In this document: positions 25,832 through 34,408 of the stretch, one piece after another
How positions within the stretch are numbered: the first letter of the stretch is position 1
Layout: each line of letters begins with the position of its first letter
Assembly: GCA_034437655.1 (NCBI GenBank)
Contig: DAOTTU010000031.1
Span: forward strand, 1-64,000
Direction: 5' to 3'
DNA from: J027 sp034437655
Lineage (GTDB): Bacteria > Chloroflexota > Anaerolineae > Aggregatilineales > J027
Length of the DNA: 64,000 nucleotides
Translations under genes and position numbers: made by a program
The notes under the pieces: model-generated
Told to the model about the DNA's origin: nothing
Database searches by the model: none
What the model saw: the letters and a program-made list of their open reading frames with translations, nothing else

Positions 25832-28132
25832 ATGCTGGTGCGCTTCTTCCGGCTGACCGACAAATTAAGCAACTCTATACTCAAAATTGCTGTCTGGCTG
25901 AGCGGTGGCTTACTGGACCAGGTTGTGTACTTACGCATGTCGGTTGCTACGATTGTGGTGACGGTTTTTGGTGTTGTGACAGGCGTAACCCGGCGTTCTG
26001 TCGAGGTGTCACAACAGGCCCAGAAGCAGGCCGCGCGTGCAGTGGCTGCAACCGATGAACGGCGGCGAGTGATGGCCCAGCGGGCGACATCAATTGCCAC
26101 ACGGACAGGTGAAATCACTGGCATTGATATTGTGCCGCCTCGTGGCGAAAGAACCATTGAAGACCCCTTGATTCAGCAAAATCGAGTCCTCTCTACTTTC
26201 GCCGTTCTCCTGATGATTGCGCTCATTGGTATTGTCTTGTGGGCGACAAGCCGCGATTCTGGAAATGGAAGTGCTGGTGATGATTTTGTGGGGGTATTGC
26301 CACAGAATACTGTGAATCCCACGGTGGCAGAAGGGCTTCCATCTCCCATACCACCGACGCCTATACCTGCTCAGGTGTTCTCTGATTGGCAAGGAACGCT
26401 TGCATTTTCCGTGCGCGAAGCTGGCCAGCTTGACATTTTCACCCTCAAGCGTGGAGACAGCCAACCTCGACGCCTGACCAATAACCCTGCTGACGACCGT
26501 GACCCTGCCTGGAGCCCGGATGGTAATGCGCTTGCCTTTGCCAGCAACCGTGACGGCCCCTGGCAGCTTTATATTATGGATGTCGTAACCCGCCAGCCGC
26601 GCCGCTTGACCTCTGGCACGCATTTCGTCGGCGCACCGACATGGAGCCCGGACGGAGCCTTCCTCGCTTATGAAGGGTATAACCCGGAAACAAACGGACT
26701 CGACATATTCATCATTGAGGTAAACCCGGTACAGGGCTCACCGTCACCTGTCGCGATTACCAACAACCCCGGGCCAGACTTCGAACCTGCGTGGGATCCA
26801 TCAGGTGGCCGCCAGATTGCCTATACCAGCATTCGTGGCGCACAGCAGGATATTTTTGTCCTGAACCTGGACAACCCGAACGAATTTGCGGCCCTGAACC
26901 TGACCAATACCCGAGAAATTCACGAAGATCACGCTGCGTGGAGCCCGAACGGGGCGCGTGTGGCCTACAGTGCGCGGGTGGCTGGTGTTGATGGCGTGTA
27001 TGTACGGGCACTGGATGATCCTACGGCGGAGACGATCGTCGGGCGTGGTGTCGAACCGACGTGGAATCCGATTACGGGTAACAGTATTTTCTACACGCAG
27101 CAACTCTCACCGCAGCGCTCAACAATCAGTGGTGGTTTCCCGGGGACATTCGGCACCAGCGGCAATGCAACGATTGTGAATGGACTTGTCGCTGATCTCG
27201 ACTGGACGGTGGCCGAACCTGAAGGTGCAGCGGTCATTGCGAGCTACCCGCCAGTACCGCCCGTTTCAGAGGTGCAGCCAGACGCCAACGGACTCTATCC
27301 GCTGGCGATTTTGCAGGGGGTGCGGACCGCAAACGCAACCACGGCCTATTTGAATGCAGACATCGTGGCCGCTTTCAATGCGCTGCGTCTGGAAACCGTC
27401 AATCAGCTTGGGTGGGATTTTTTGGCCTCGCTGGAATCGACCTTCTGGGATACGCAACGTCAACCTGAAATCGGTCAGCCGCGCCAGAGCTGGCACTATA
27501 CCGGCCGGGCCTTCTCCTTTGAGCGCGACTTCGCTTTTGAAGAACGTAATGATCCCCGTGTGGTGATTGTGCGCGAAGACCGTGAGCTGGGTGTCTATTG
27601 GCGTGTGTACGTGCGGGTGGCTGAACAGGCGCAAAATGGTGCCCTGGGCGAACCACTACGCGATATGCCATGGAATTTGCTGGCCCGCACCACTGGTGAC
27701 CCTGAAGCCTTTGAACAGGGTGGGGAGTTGTCACGGTCGGTGCCGGGTGGGTACTACATTGATTTCACGCGATTGGCGGCAGACTACGAATTCTACCCGG
27801 TTGCGTCCGATGTGACCTGGCGGGCGAATGTCTCTGGGTTGCTGTTCTGGCAGTTCGTGAAATACGACGACAATTCCTGGCGAGATGCCATGCGTCAACT
27901 CTATACAGCGTCACAGGTGCAAGGTTTTCTGAACGAAGGGCCGGGTGAAGTAGACATTGATCGCCCTGAAATTGAGGGCGGCCCCGTACCAACTGCGACG
28001 CCCTCAGTGGTTCCTGACGACGCGATACCGACAGGGGCGCGGGATGATGTGCCGACCACTGAAGATGAGGACCGTGAAACTGAAACACCCCCTGAAGCAG
28101 CCACTGAGGCCCCATCGGAGGAGCAGCCATGA
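25832..28132 (+). CDS. Membrane-anchored TolB-like beta-propeller protein
   Basis: A 766-residue protein. An N-terminal hydrophobic segment (about 15-55) and a second one near residue 130 (VLSTFAVLLMIALIGIVLWA) anchor it. A Pro/Thr linker leads to a propeller of PD40/WD40-like repeats at about 185-460, visible as repeats of DPAWSPDGNALAFAS, APTWSPDGAFLAYE, EPAWDPSGGRQIAYTS and HAAWSPNGARVAYSA. The C-terminal half (470-710) is a separate uncharacterised domain and the tail is Thr/Glu/Pro-rich. The start at ATG 25832 is chosen because GAGGA lies 8 bp before it; an in-frame TTG lies five codons upstream. The stop overlaps the M23 peptidase start (ATGA), so the two work as a pair. Confidence 0.8.
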   Translation: MLVRFFRLTDKLSNSILKIAVWLSGGLLDQVVYLRMSVATIVVTVFGVVTGVTRRSVEVSQQAQKQAARAVAATDERRRVMAQRATSIATRTGEITGIDIVPPRGERTIEDPLIQQNRVLSTFAVLLMIALIGIVLWATSRDSGNGSAGDDFVGVLPQNTVNPTVAEGLPSPIPPTPIPAQVFSDWQGTLAFSVREAGQLDIFTLKRGDSQPRRLTNNPADDRDPAWSPDGNALAFASNRDGPWQLYIMDVVTRQPRRLTSGTHFVGAPTWSPDGAFLAYEGYNPETNGLDIFIIEVNPVQGSPSPVAITNNPGPDFEPAWDPSGGRQIAYTSIRGAQQDIFVLNLDNPNEFAALNLTNTREIHEDHAAWSPNGARVAYSARVAGVDGVYVRALDDPTAETIVGRGVEPTWNPITGNSIFYTQQLSPQRSTISGGFPGTFGTSGNATIVNGLVADLDWTVAEPEGAAVIASYPPVPPVSEVQPDANGLYPLAILQGVRTANATTAYLNADIVAAFNALRLETVNQLGWDFLASLESTFWDTQRQPEIGQPRQSWHYTGRAFSFERDFAFEERNDPRVVIVREDRELGVYWRVYVRVAEQAQNGALGEPLRDMPWNLLARTTGDPEAFEQGGELSRSVPGGYYIDFTRLAADYEFYPVASDVTWRANVSGLLFWQFVKYDDNSWRDAMRQLYTASQVQGFLNEGPGEVDIDRPEIEGGPVPTATPSVVPDDAIPTGARDDVPTTEDEDRETETPPEAATEAPSEEQP

Positions 28133-29427
28133 GCGCATTTTTCAGGAATTTGCAGGGGATAGTGGTTCTGGTTGCCATTCTCGGGATTGCTGCCTTCGTG
28201 TTGCTGGGTGATGACGAACCCACGCCGCAGACGTTTGTCTTGCCGAATGCGGCACAACCGACGATTGCGCAACAACCGGCCTGGCAGTCTGCGCTGGAAT
28301 CACGGATTGATAACTCGCTGACCCGTGTCCCTACTGAGGAAGTCCCTACGCTGGACTTTGTGCCACCGACGGCCAACATCCAAATTGACGCGCCGCTGGA
28401 AATTGTTGGGCTGACTGAAATCGCGGTGCAGCAGCTCCCAACCTCAACGCCGCCGCCGACACTGCCTGGTGCTGACCCAACCGCCGCCAATGACGACCCG
28501 GTTTCGCGTAGCGGTTCAACCCCTGTTCCTAGCCCGACCGGGGTCGCGGTTGCTGCCAACGACGGTTCAGCCGTTGAACAGTTCCAACTTCCACCTGAGC
28601 AGGTACCCTTAAGCCTGCATCCGTGGGATCATTTCGTGTTCCGCCGGCCAGTCGATGCCAGTGGCAATAGTGAATCGTTGTTTTACTATCCCTATGGCGC
28701 ACGGTGGCAAAATACAACGCGAGTACATCATGGCATTGATATTCCGAATCCCATTGGTGAACAGGTGCTGGCGGCTGCGGATGGCGTCGTCTTTTATTCT
28801 GGGCGAGTCGAGCGCGAGGACGAGTTTGAGGGCATGGAACTGTACCCCTCGTATGGTAATATCGTTGTGATTCAACACGACTTCGAGGTCGATGGTGAGC
28901 CGGTTTACACGCTATATGCGCATTTGCAAGCCCGCTCTGTGCAGACAGGTACTCGCGTTGAAATGGGTGATGTCATTGGCGTTGTCGGTAATACGGGCAT
29001 TGTCACCGGGCCGCATGTTCATTTTGAGGTGCGGCATGGCGAAAACAGCTACTGGAACACCCGCAACCCGCTGTTGTGGATTGCCCCCTATATCAACCAC
29101 GGGGTTATAGCCGGGCGCGTTGTGGATGCAGAAGGAAACTATATCGACGAGGTAACCGTGCAGCTAGCGCAGGGTGGCCGCACCCGCGACCGTACGGTGA
29201 CCTATGCGCAGCCACGCGGGGGTGTCAATACACCTTATCGTGTTGTGCCAGACAATAACCGCCAGGAAAACTTCGTCTTTGGGGATGTCCCGGCGGGGAT
29301 GTATCAGGTGATTGTAACGGTCAATGGGCGCACATTTCGTCAAACCATTGAGGTTCGCCGTGCGATGGTGAATTGGATGCCAGAGTTTCGCATCAACCCA
29401 CCGGCCTCAACACCAATTCCAGAATAG
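28129..29427 (+). CDS. M23-family peptidase with C-terminal Ig-like domain, membrane-anchored
   Basis: A 432-residue extracytoplasmic protein likely to cut peptidoglycan cross-links. An N-terminal anchor (GIVVLVAILGIAAFVLL) is followed by a long Pro/Thr-rich linker to about residue 165. The LytM/M23 core spans about 195-330: VHHGIDIPNPIG for the first zinc ligands, YTLYAHL, and HVHFEVRHG for the last His. Residues 330-425 form a carboxypeptidase-regulatory-like beta sandwich (GVIAGRVVDAEGNYIDEV). The key histidines are all present, so the enzyme should be active. The 4 bp overlap with the propeller gene suggests the propeller protein assists or localises this enzyme, an inference from position only. 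Confidence 0.88.
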   Translation: MSAFFRNLQGIVVLVAILGIAAFVLLGDDEPTPQTFVLPNAAQPTIAQQPAWQSALESRIDNSLTRVPTEEVPTLDFVPPTANIQIDAPLEIVGLTEIAVQQLPTSTPPPTLPGADPTAANDDPVSRSGSTPVPSPTGVAVAANDGSAVEQFQLPPEQVPLSLHPWDHFVFRRPVDASGNSESLFYYPYGARWQNTTRVHHGIDIPNPIGEQVLAAADGVVFYSGRVEREDEFEGMELYPSYGNIVVIQHDFEVDGEPVYTLYAHLQARSVQTGTRVEMGDVIGVVGNTGIVTGPHVHFEVRHGENSYWNTRNPLLWIAPYINHGVIAGRVVDAEGNYIDEVTVQLAQGGRTRDRTVTYAQPRGGVNTPYRVVPDNNRQENFVFGDVPAGMYQVIVTVNGRTFRQTIEVRRAMVNWMPEFRINPPASTPIPE

Positions 29428-29516
29428 GCGTTGAAGTTAACCGCGTGTTGGCATGAAAAACAGCGTGAAAGCAGCATAACAGCAATATGTGCCTTGCCTA
29501 CGCTCAACTTACCCTA

Positions 29517-29545
29517 TTGCACTGTATGGTGGCTTTAGCTACACT
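29517..29545 (+). promoter_or_regulatory. Promoter of the PPC-repeat protein gene
   Basis: TTGCAC (29517-29522), 17 bp spacer, TACACT (29540-29545). The transcript would start near 29552, about 38 nt before the ATG at 29590, which has an AGGAGG site. Confidence 0.65.
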
Positions 29546-29589
29546 TTGCCACGATTTAAACGTATGAAATAAACTTCTCAGGAGGAACA

Positions 29590-31755
29590 ATGCAAGCGCC
29601 TATCGTGCGACGCATTGCTATAGTGACGACATTGCTACTGGCTTTCGGTCTGGTATTAACGTCGTTGACTTATGCGCAGGACGGCCCGCGTCAACTGACC
29701 CCCGGTGAGCCAGTAACGGGCACCCTGAGTACTGATAATTTTGCAGAAAGCTATGTTTTTGCGGCGTCGGCCGGTGACACGATTACCCTCCGTGCTACCA
29801 CAACTGCTGACGATCTTTCACTATCCTTATTACTGACTGACCCGGATGGTAGCCTTAGCTCGGCAACGGGTGACGAGGCTGCGATTATCTCCAATACAAC
29901 GCTGGAAGTTGACGGTGCCTATGTGGTGACGGTACTGCGCTCTTCAGGTGCTGATGGTGAGGGCGAAGGTGACTATACCCTGAGCCTTGTTGGCCAGATC
30001 ACACCGCCGGATGAAGGCGAAGATACTGCCAGCGCAAACAATACCCCCCCAGTTGTGTTCAGCGGCAACGACACCTTTATTTCGCTGAATAATGGCGGTG
30101 TTGACTTCTCCCTCGAATGGTTTGCACCCGTTGACCTTGACCTTGAGGTGCGTGACCCGGTTGGTGGGGCGCTGTTCTTCGATAACCTGAGCGTGTCTAG
30201 CGGCGGTCAGCACGATGGTAACGTGAACAACCTGTGTGAAGATGCTGTTGAAAGCCCGGTCGAAACGGCGCTATGGCCGCAGGGTTTTGTGCCGGCTGGC
30301 AGCTACGAAGTGATTATCTACTACCAGAATCCGTGCGCAACGGGCGGCCCGCAGACTTTTGAACTTGCGGCCAGTGTTGATAATGAAGATACTGCGACGA
30401 TTTCGGGTGTGCTGAATCCCGGTCAGCGCTATCTGGCACGTGTTGAGATTGATGCTACCGGGGCATGGACATTGTTCAACGGTGGTGTTGACACGGGCGC
30501 GTTGGACCTCTCGCGTGTGGCAGAACCCATCGACGCTGAAATTGGGCAATCCTACACCGGGAATATCAGCAATGATAAACCCAAAGACGCTTATATCTTC
30601 CAGGGCACTGCTGGTCAGGCGGTCGAAATCTCTATGACCGCGACATCGGGCAGTCTGGATACGTTGGTGATCTTGCAAGACCCCACCGGCCAGAGCCTCG
30701 CCAGCAATGACGACCTTGACGTTGGCATTACGAATTCTTTGATCACTGCCACATTGCCGAGCAATGGTGAATATACCGTTTTGGCGACCCGTTATGGACA
30801 GGTCATCGGTGGGACAGAAGGCGACTACACGCTGACCATCGGCACCCCGGCTCAGGTTGTGGCCGCACCAGATGCCGACACAGGTGACACAGGCGTGACA
30901 GCAACCCAGCCTGCGACCACCAACATCGCCGGGCCGCCACAGGGTAGCATTGAAGTGCGGCTTGATTGGGCGACCAACGCTGACCTCCAGCTACTGGTAC
31001 GTGAACCGGGGCAGGGCGAAACGATCTTTGACGATAACCCCAGTGGCTTCTCTGGCGGTATTCTGGATCAAAATTTCGTTGGTAATCGCAACTGCGATAA
31101 CACCACGACCTCTCCGACATCCTATATCTACTGGCCAGTGAACCGTGACCCCGCTGTGGGTACCTATGAAGTTGAAATCTGGTTCCAGAACGATTGCGAC
31201 GATCCACGACCAGTAACCTTTGATCTGTCGATTGAAATTGAGGGGCAACTCCTCGCTCCGCCGGGGGCTACCAGCACCGTGACGAATACCGCTACTCAAG
31301 AAGGTAACCGTTACATGATTACGTTTGTGTATGACCCGGCCGGCGGCTTTGTGTTGGGGGATGGTGGGTTCTTCCAGATGAACAGCCCCAATACGCTCAA
31401 CTATGGTGCTGAACTGCCAACTGCCCAGACGATCACGATTGATGTGCCCATCACAGGACAGATTACGCAGGAGCAACGCTTCATTGTGTATGCGTTCGAA
31501 GGGCGCAGCGGTGACCGTATCAGCATTTCGATGAATCGACTCAACGGTACGCTTGACCCGGCGCTGTTTTTGCTCGACCCTAACGGCGTTCCACTCGACA
31601 ATAACGACGATATTGATCCCGGTGAAATAACGGACTCGCTGATTGACGACATCACGCTTCAGGTGGACGGTACCTATTTCATCATTGCGACCCATTATGG
31701 CTTGCAATATGGCGCTACCGAAGGTGACTTCCAACTGTTGGTGTCTGGACTGTAG
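29590..31755 (+). CDS. Secreted protein with alternating PPC and lipid/sugar-binding-like beta domains
   Basis: A 721-residue secreted protein with a clear signal peptide (ending near LTYAQDG). Three bacterial pre-peptidase C-terminal (PPC) domains are seen at about 40-135, 320-415 and 625-720, each with the pattern YxFxxxxGDxIxIxM, DPxLxLLDPxG, DDD, TVxxxYG and EGDYxLxV. Two copies of another module lie between them, at about 165-265 and 455-550 (SLEWFAPVDLDLEVRDP; RLDWATNADLQLLVREP), each with paired Cys. The order is therefore A-B-A-B-A, an internal duplication. There is no catalytic domain, so a binding or surface-structural role is likely. Start: ATG behind AGGAGG, spacing about 6. Confidence 0.8.
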   Translation: MQAPIVRRIAIVTTLLLAFGLVLTSLTYAQDGPRQLTPGEPVTGTLSTDNFAESYVFAASAGDTITLRATTTADDLSLSLLLTDPDGSLSSATGDEAAIISNTTLEVDGAYVVTVLRSSGADGEGEGDYTLSLVGQITPPDEGEDTASANNTPPVVFSGNDTFISLNNGGVDFSLEWFAPVDLDLEVRDPVGGALFFDNLSVSSGGQHDGNVNNLCEDAVESPVETALWPQGFVPAGSYEVIIYYQNPCATGGPQTFELAASVDNEDTATISGVLNPGQRYLARVEIDATGAWTLFNGGVDTGALDLSRVAEPIDAEIGQSYTGNISNDKPKDAYIFQGTAGQAVEISMTATSGSLDTLVILQDPTGQSLASNDDLDVGITNSLITATLPSNGEYTVLATRYGQVIGGTEGDYTLTIGTPAQVVAAPDADTGDTGVTATQPATTNIAGPPQGSIEVRLDWATNADLQLLVREPGQGETIFDDNPSGFSGGILDQNFVGNRNCDNTTTSPTSYIYWPVNRDPAVGTYEVEIWFQNDCDDPRPVTFDLSIEIEGQLLAPPGATSTVTNTATQEGNRYMITFVYDPAGGFVLGDGGFFQMNSPNTLNYGAELPTAQTITIDVPITGQITQEQRFIVYAFEGRSGDRISISMNRLNGTLDPALFLLDPNGVPLDNNDDIDPGEITDSLIDDITLQVDGTYFIIATHYGLQYGATEGDFQLLVSGL

Positions 31756-31800
31756 GTACTACTGACACAATAGTCGCGCACCGACAAGTTACAATGCCCC

Positions 31801-31836
31801 ACAGAAAGCGCCTCTTAGCAGGCGTTTTCTCTGTTT
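31801..31836 (+). terminator. Hairpin terminator after the PPC-repeat gene
   Basis: AGAAAGCGCCT (31803-31813) pairs with AGGCGTTTTCT (31820-31830) over 11 pairs including one G-T, with a CTTAGC loop. The T-rich part lies inside the right arm and continues as CTGTTT. It lies about 45 bp after the stop at 31755. Confidence 0.65.
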
Positions 31837-31874
31837 AGCAGACAAAATGCAACGTACAAATACCAGCCCAAATA

Positions 31875-31883
31875 TGCTATACT
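31875..31883 (+). promoter_or_regulatory. Extended -10 promoter upstream of recA leader
   Basis: TG-C-TATACT at 31875-31883 is an extended -10 element; the -35 position 17 bp upstream (TACAAA) is weak. A transcript from here would begin near 31890 and cross the structured stretch before recA. The same TGCTATA form recurs at 48642-48650 and 52355-52363. Confidence 0.45.
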
Positions 31884-31889
31884 GACGTA

Positions 31890-32090
31890 GGAGAGGTCAT
31901 ATCTTCTGGCAAAAATACTGACCTTGACAAACGCCTTCGCCATCGTGAAATCAACGGGTATGGGCAGCCTACCTGGACGGGGCTAACGCCTTCGTGTTGT
32001 CGCCTTCACCTTTTGTCGGAAAGGCGGTCAACGAACCTCAACCCTTCAACAGGGGAGCGTTATCAGAGAGAACGTATCAATCTTTTCTTC
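31890..32090 (+). other. Structured non-coding region before recA (possible ncRNA or long leader)
   Basis: About 200 bp without a credible reading frame. AGGTCA/TGACCT can form a 6 bp stem near its 5' end. The block CGCCTT occurs three times (31932, 31987, 32001) and its complement AAGGCG once (32021-32026), flanked by TTG/CAA, so competing stems are possible. No match to tmRNA, SRP RNA or a riboswitch signature that I know was found. Confidence 0.35.
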
Positions 32091-32094
32091 TGCC

Positions 32095-32123
32095 TTGATT
32101 TTCACGGTGGCGACAGGTATAGT
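32095..32123 (+). promoter_or_regulatory. recA promoter
   Basis: TTGATT (32095-32100), 17 bp spacer, TATAGT (32118-32123). The expected transcription start near 32130 falls inside the LexA palindrome, which fits SOS repression. The leader to the ATG at 32160 would be only about 30 nt. Confidence 0.8.
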
Positions 32124-32124
32124 T

Positions 32125-32138
32125 AGAACATATGTTCT
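32125..32138. promoter_or_regulatory. LexA (SOS) operator at recA
   Basis: AGAACATATGTTCT is a perfect 14 bp palindrome containing GAAC-N4-GTTC, the core of the Bacillus/Gram-positive LexA box. It lies immediately downstream of the recA -10 element, where a bound repressor would block initiation. No lexA gene is in the window. Confidence 0.85.
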
Positions 32139-32159
32139 TACCTCATGAGGGCCCCTCCA

Positions 32160-33260
32160 ATGGCAAAACGGAAATCAAAGAAAAAAACGGAAGCGCTTGA
32201 AGATATTCAAGATAGCGAAAAGCAGAAAAAAGTCATCGAAGCGACGATTGCTGAACTAGAAAAACGCTTTGGTGAAAATACCGTCATGCGGCTCGGTGAT
32301 GCTGACCATATCATCAATATTGACGTTATTCCGACCGGGTCACTGGCAGTGGACCTTGCACTTGGTATTGGGGGTATTCCGCGTGGTCGTGTGACCGAAA
32401 TCTACGGGCCAGAAAGTTCGGGGAAAACGACACTATGCCTTAGCGTGATTGCTGAAGCACAAAAACTTGATGGCACCGCTGCATTTGTGGATATGGAACA
32501 CGCGCTGGACCCCCTCTATGCTGAATCTATCGGCGTAGATATTGACAACCTCTACGTTTCACAACCAGACACAGGCGAACAGGCACTCGACATCGTTGAA
32601 GCGTTGATTCGCTCCGGTGCAATGGATATTGTGGTGCTGGACAGCGTTGCGGCGCTGGTGCCTCGTGCTGAAATTGAGGGTGAGATGGGGCAGTCGCACG
32701 TGGGGTTGCAGGCCCGCTTGATGAGCCAGGCCCTGCGCAAGATTTCAGGCGCGATTCAGCAAACCAATACTGCAATGCTCTTTACCAACCAGCTTCGCGA
32801 GAAAGTCGGCGTGATGTTTGGTAATCCTGAAACAACGTCCGGCGGCCGGGCATTGAAGTTCTATTCAAGCGTACGCCTTGACATCCGGCGCATTCAGTCG
32901 ATTAAACAGGGTACAGACATCGTTGGGAACCGCACCCGTGTGAAAGTCACCAAGAATAAAGTCGCACCACCTTTCCGGCAAGCTGAGTTTGATATTATGT
33001 ATGGCGAAGGCTTCAGCAAAGCCGGTGATATTCTGGACCTGGGCACTGATTTGGGCATTATAGAAAAGCGTGGTGCGTTCTATCGCTACAACGATGGCTT
33101 GATTGGGCAAGGGCGCGAAAACGCGAAGGTTTATCTGAACGAAAACCCGGAGTTATTGTTTGAACTGGAAATGCTCATTCGCGAAGCGGCTGAGGTGAAT
33201 GTTCCGGTGCGCTCTGCAGATGATGATGAGGCTGACGATACCCCGGCAGATGACGAGTAA
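32160..33260 (+). CDS. recA: Recombinase RecA
   Basis: ATP-dependent strand-exchange protein and LexA coprotease. The 366-residue protein carries Walker A GPESSGKT at 83-90, the LVVLDSVAALVP-type Walker B (here IVVLDSVAALVP), loop region GVMFGNPETTSGGRALKFYSS, and an acidic C-terminal tail. The N-terminus is Lys-rich (MAKRKSKKKTE). The start at 32160 is preferred over an ATG 15 bp upstream because GAGGG lies 8 bp before it. Regulation by LexA is indicated by the operator in its promoter. A clear terminator follows, so it is a single-gene unit; recX is not adjacent. Confidence 0.97.
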   Translation: MAKRKSKKKTEALEDIQDSEKQKKVIEATIAELEKRFGENTVMRLGDADHIINIDVIPTGSLAVDLALGIGGIPRGRVTEIYGPESSGKTTLCLSVIAEAQKLDGTAAFVDMEHALDPLYAESIGVDIDNLYVSQPDTGEQALDIVEALIRSGAMDIVVLDSVAALVPRAEIEGEMGQSHVGLQARLMSQALRKISGAIQQTNTAMLFTNQLREKVGVMFGNPETTSGGRALKFYSSVRLDIRRIQSIKQGTDIVGNRTRVKVTKNKVAPPFRQAEFDIMYGEGFSKAGDILDLGTDLGIIEKRGAFYRYNDGLIGQGRENAKVYLNENPELLFELEMLIREAAEVNVPVRSADDDEADDTPADDE

Positions 33261-33318
33261 AGCAACCAGCGGCAAGTGTTAACATTTATGAACATCCTCC
33301 ATAACTGCCCGACAGCAT

Positions 33319-33340
33319 ACGCCCCCACGGGCGTTTTGTT
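33319..33340 (+). terminator. recA terminator
   Basis: ACGCCC (33319-33324), four-base loop, GGGCGT (33329-33334), then TTTGTTGT. It lies about 60 bp after the recA stop. Confidence 0.8.
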
Positions 33341-33439
33341 GTATTTGATATAGTGTACGAAAGTTTTTCGAGAACCGCGGCATCGTCTATACTGAAGCTG
33401 TAGTGGAAAAGAACAACAACAGAGTGGGAATTTGAAAAT

Positions 33440-34375
33440 ATGTCTGACTTGAAAACAAAATTGCTTGCCGATGTGGAACGCAATTCCGCACCAGCGCGCC
33501 GATACAATCTGCCGATGTTGCTCATGCTCTCGGTGGTAGGGGGACTGGCATTGTTGCTGAGTGCGGTATTCCTGTTCGGCTCAGATGATAACAACGTCGC
33601 TGTGGCGGGTGAGCAGCCTGCGCATGGCTTTATGGACGTTCGCCCGGACATGCAAACGACTGCGACTCTCGGCGCAATCCTGAATACACAGGTACCAGAT
33701 GGCGACGCGCGTGCGACGCTGGATGCGGCTATCCAGACGGAAATTGACGCGGCTGTGCAGGCGACCTTTATCGCCTTAACCCCAACTGCAACGCTGCCAC
33801 CGACTGCTGCTCCTATCGACACAACCTTTACCGAGGATAATCCTACATTGGGTCCTGAAGACGCCCCGATTACGATTGTCGAATTCTCGGACTATTTCTG
33901 TGGTTTTTGTGGGCGTTTCCATTCGCAGACCTTACAACCCCTGTTGGACCACTATGGCGATCTGGTGCGTTTTGTCTATCGTGAATATCCGATCATCGGT
34001 GGGCAACAGAGCGCTGATGTGGGTGCGGCGGCACAATGTGCAGGTTTTCAGGGCAAGTACTGGGAATTTTCTGACCTGATTTGGGAGAACCGCACCAGTC
34101 CGGAACGCCCGGCAATTGACGGTAATCTGCTCACTGAATGGGCCAATGAAGTCGAACTGGACTTTGATGAGTTCGCTACCTGTATCGAAGAAGGGCGCGG
34201 CTTTGAAATTGTCTTAGCCGACTTTGAAGCTGGTCGTGACTACGAAATCACCGGAACGCCAACCTTTTTCATCAACGGGGTGCGTTTTGTCGGCGCGCAA
34301 CCGCTCGAAAACTTCCAGAACATTATTGACGCTGAGTTGCGTGAACTGGGCATTGAGCCACCACCGCGCAGCTAG
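33440..34375 (+). CDS. Membrane-anchored DsbA-like thiol-disulfide protein
   Basis: A 311-residue protein: cytoplasmic N-terminal 25 residues, one membrane anchor (MLLMLSVVGGLALLLSAVFLFG), a Thr/Pro linker and an extracytoplasmic thioredoxin-fold domain (about 135-305) of the DsbA/BdbD (Thioredoxin_4) type. The redox motif is CGFC within SDYFCGFCGRFH, and the cis-Pro loop is TGTPTFFINGVRFVG. It would oxidise thiols of exported proteins. Two further cysteines (AAQCAGF, ATCIEEG) may form a structural disulfide. It is followed 33 bp later by a paralogue, and a VKOR-type oxidase lies 2.3 kb away, so the three likely form one oxidative-folding system. A TATACT element at 33388-33393 may be its -10. 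Confidence 0.88.
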   Translation: MSDLKTKLLADVERNSAPARRYNLPMLLMLSVVGGLALLLSAVFLFGSDDNNVAVAGEQPAHGFMDVRPDMQTTATLGAILNTQVPDGDARATLDAAIQTEIDAAVQATFIALTPTATLPPTAAPIDTTFTEDNPTLGPEDAPITIVEFSDYFCGFCGRFHSQTLQPLLDHYGDLVRFVYREYPIIGGQQSADVGAAAQCAGFQGKYWEFSDLIWENRTSPERPAIDGNLLTEWANEVELDFDEFATCIEEGRGFEIVLADFEAGRDYEITGTPTFFINGVRFVGAQPLENFQNIIDAELRELGIEPPPRS

Positions 34376-34408
34376 TCAGCGAGGATATAGATTAAGGTAA
34401 GCTGTCCC

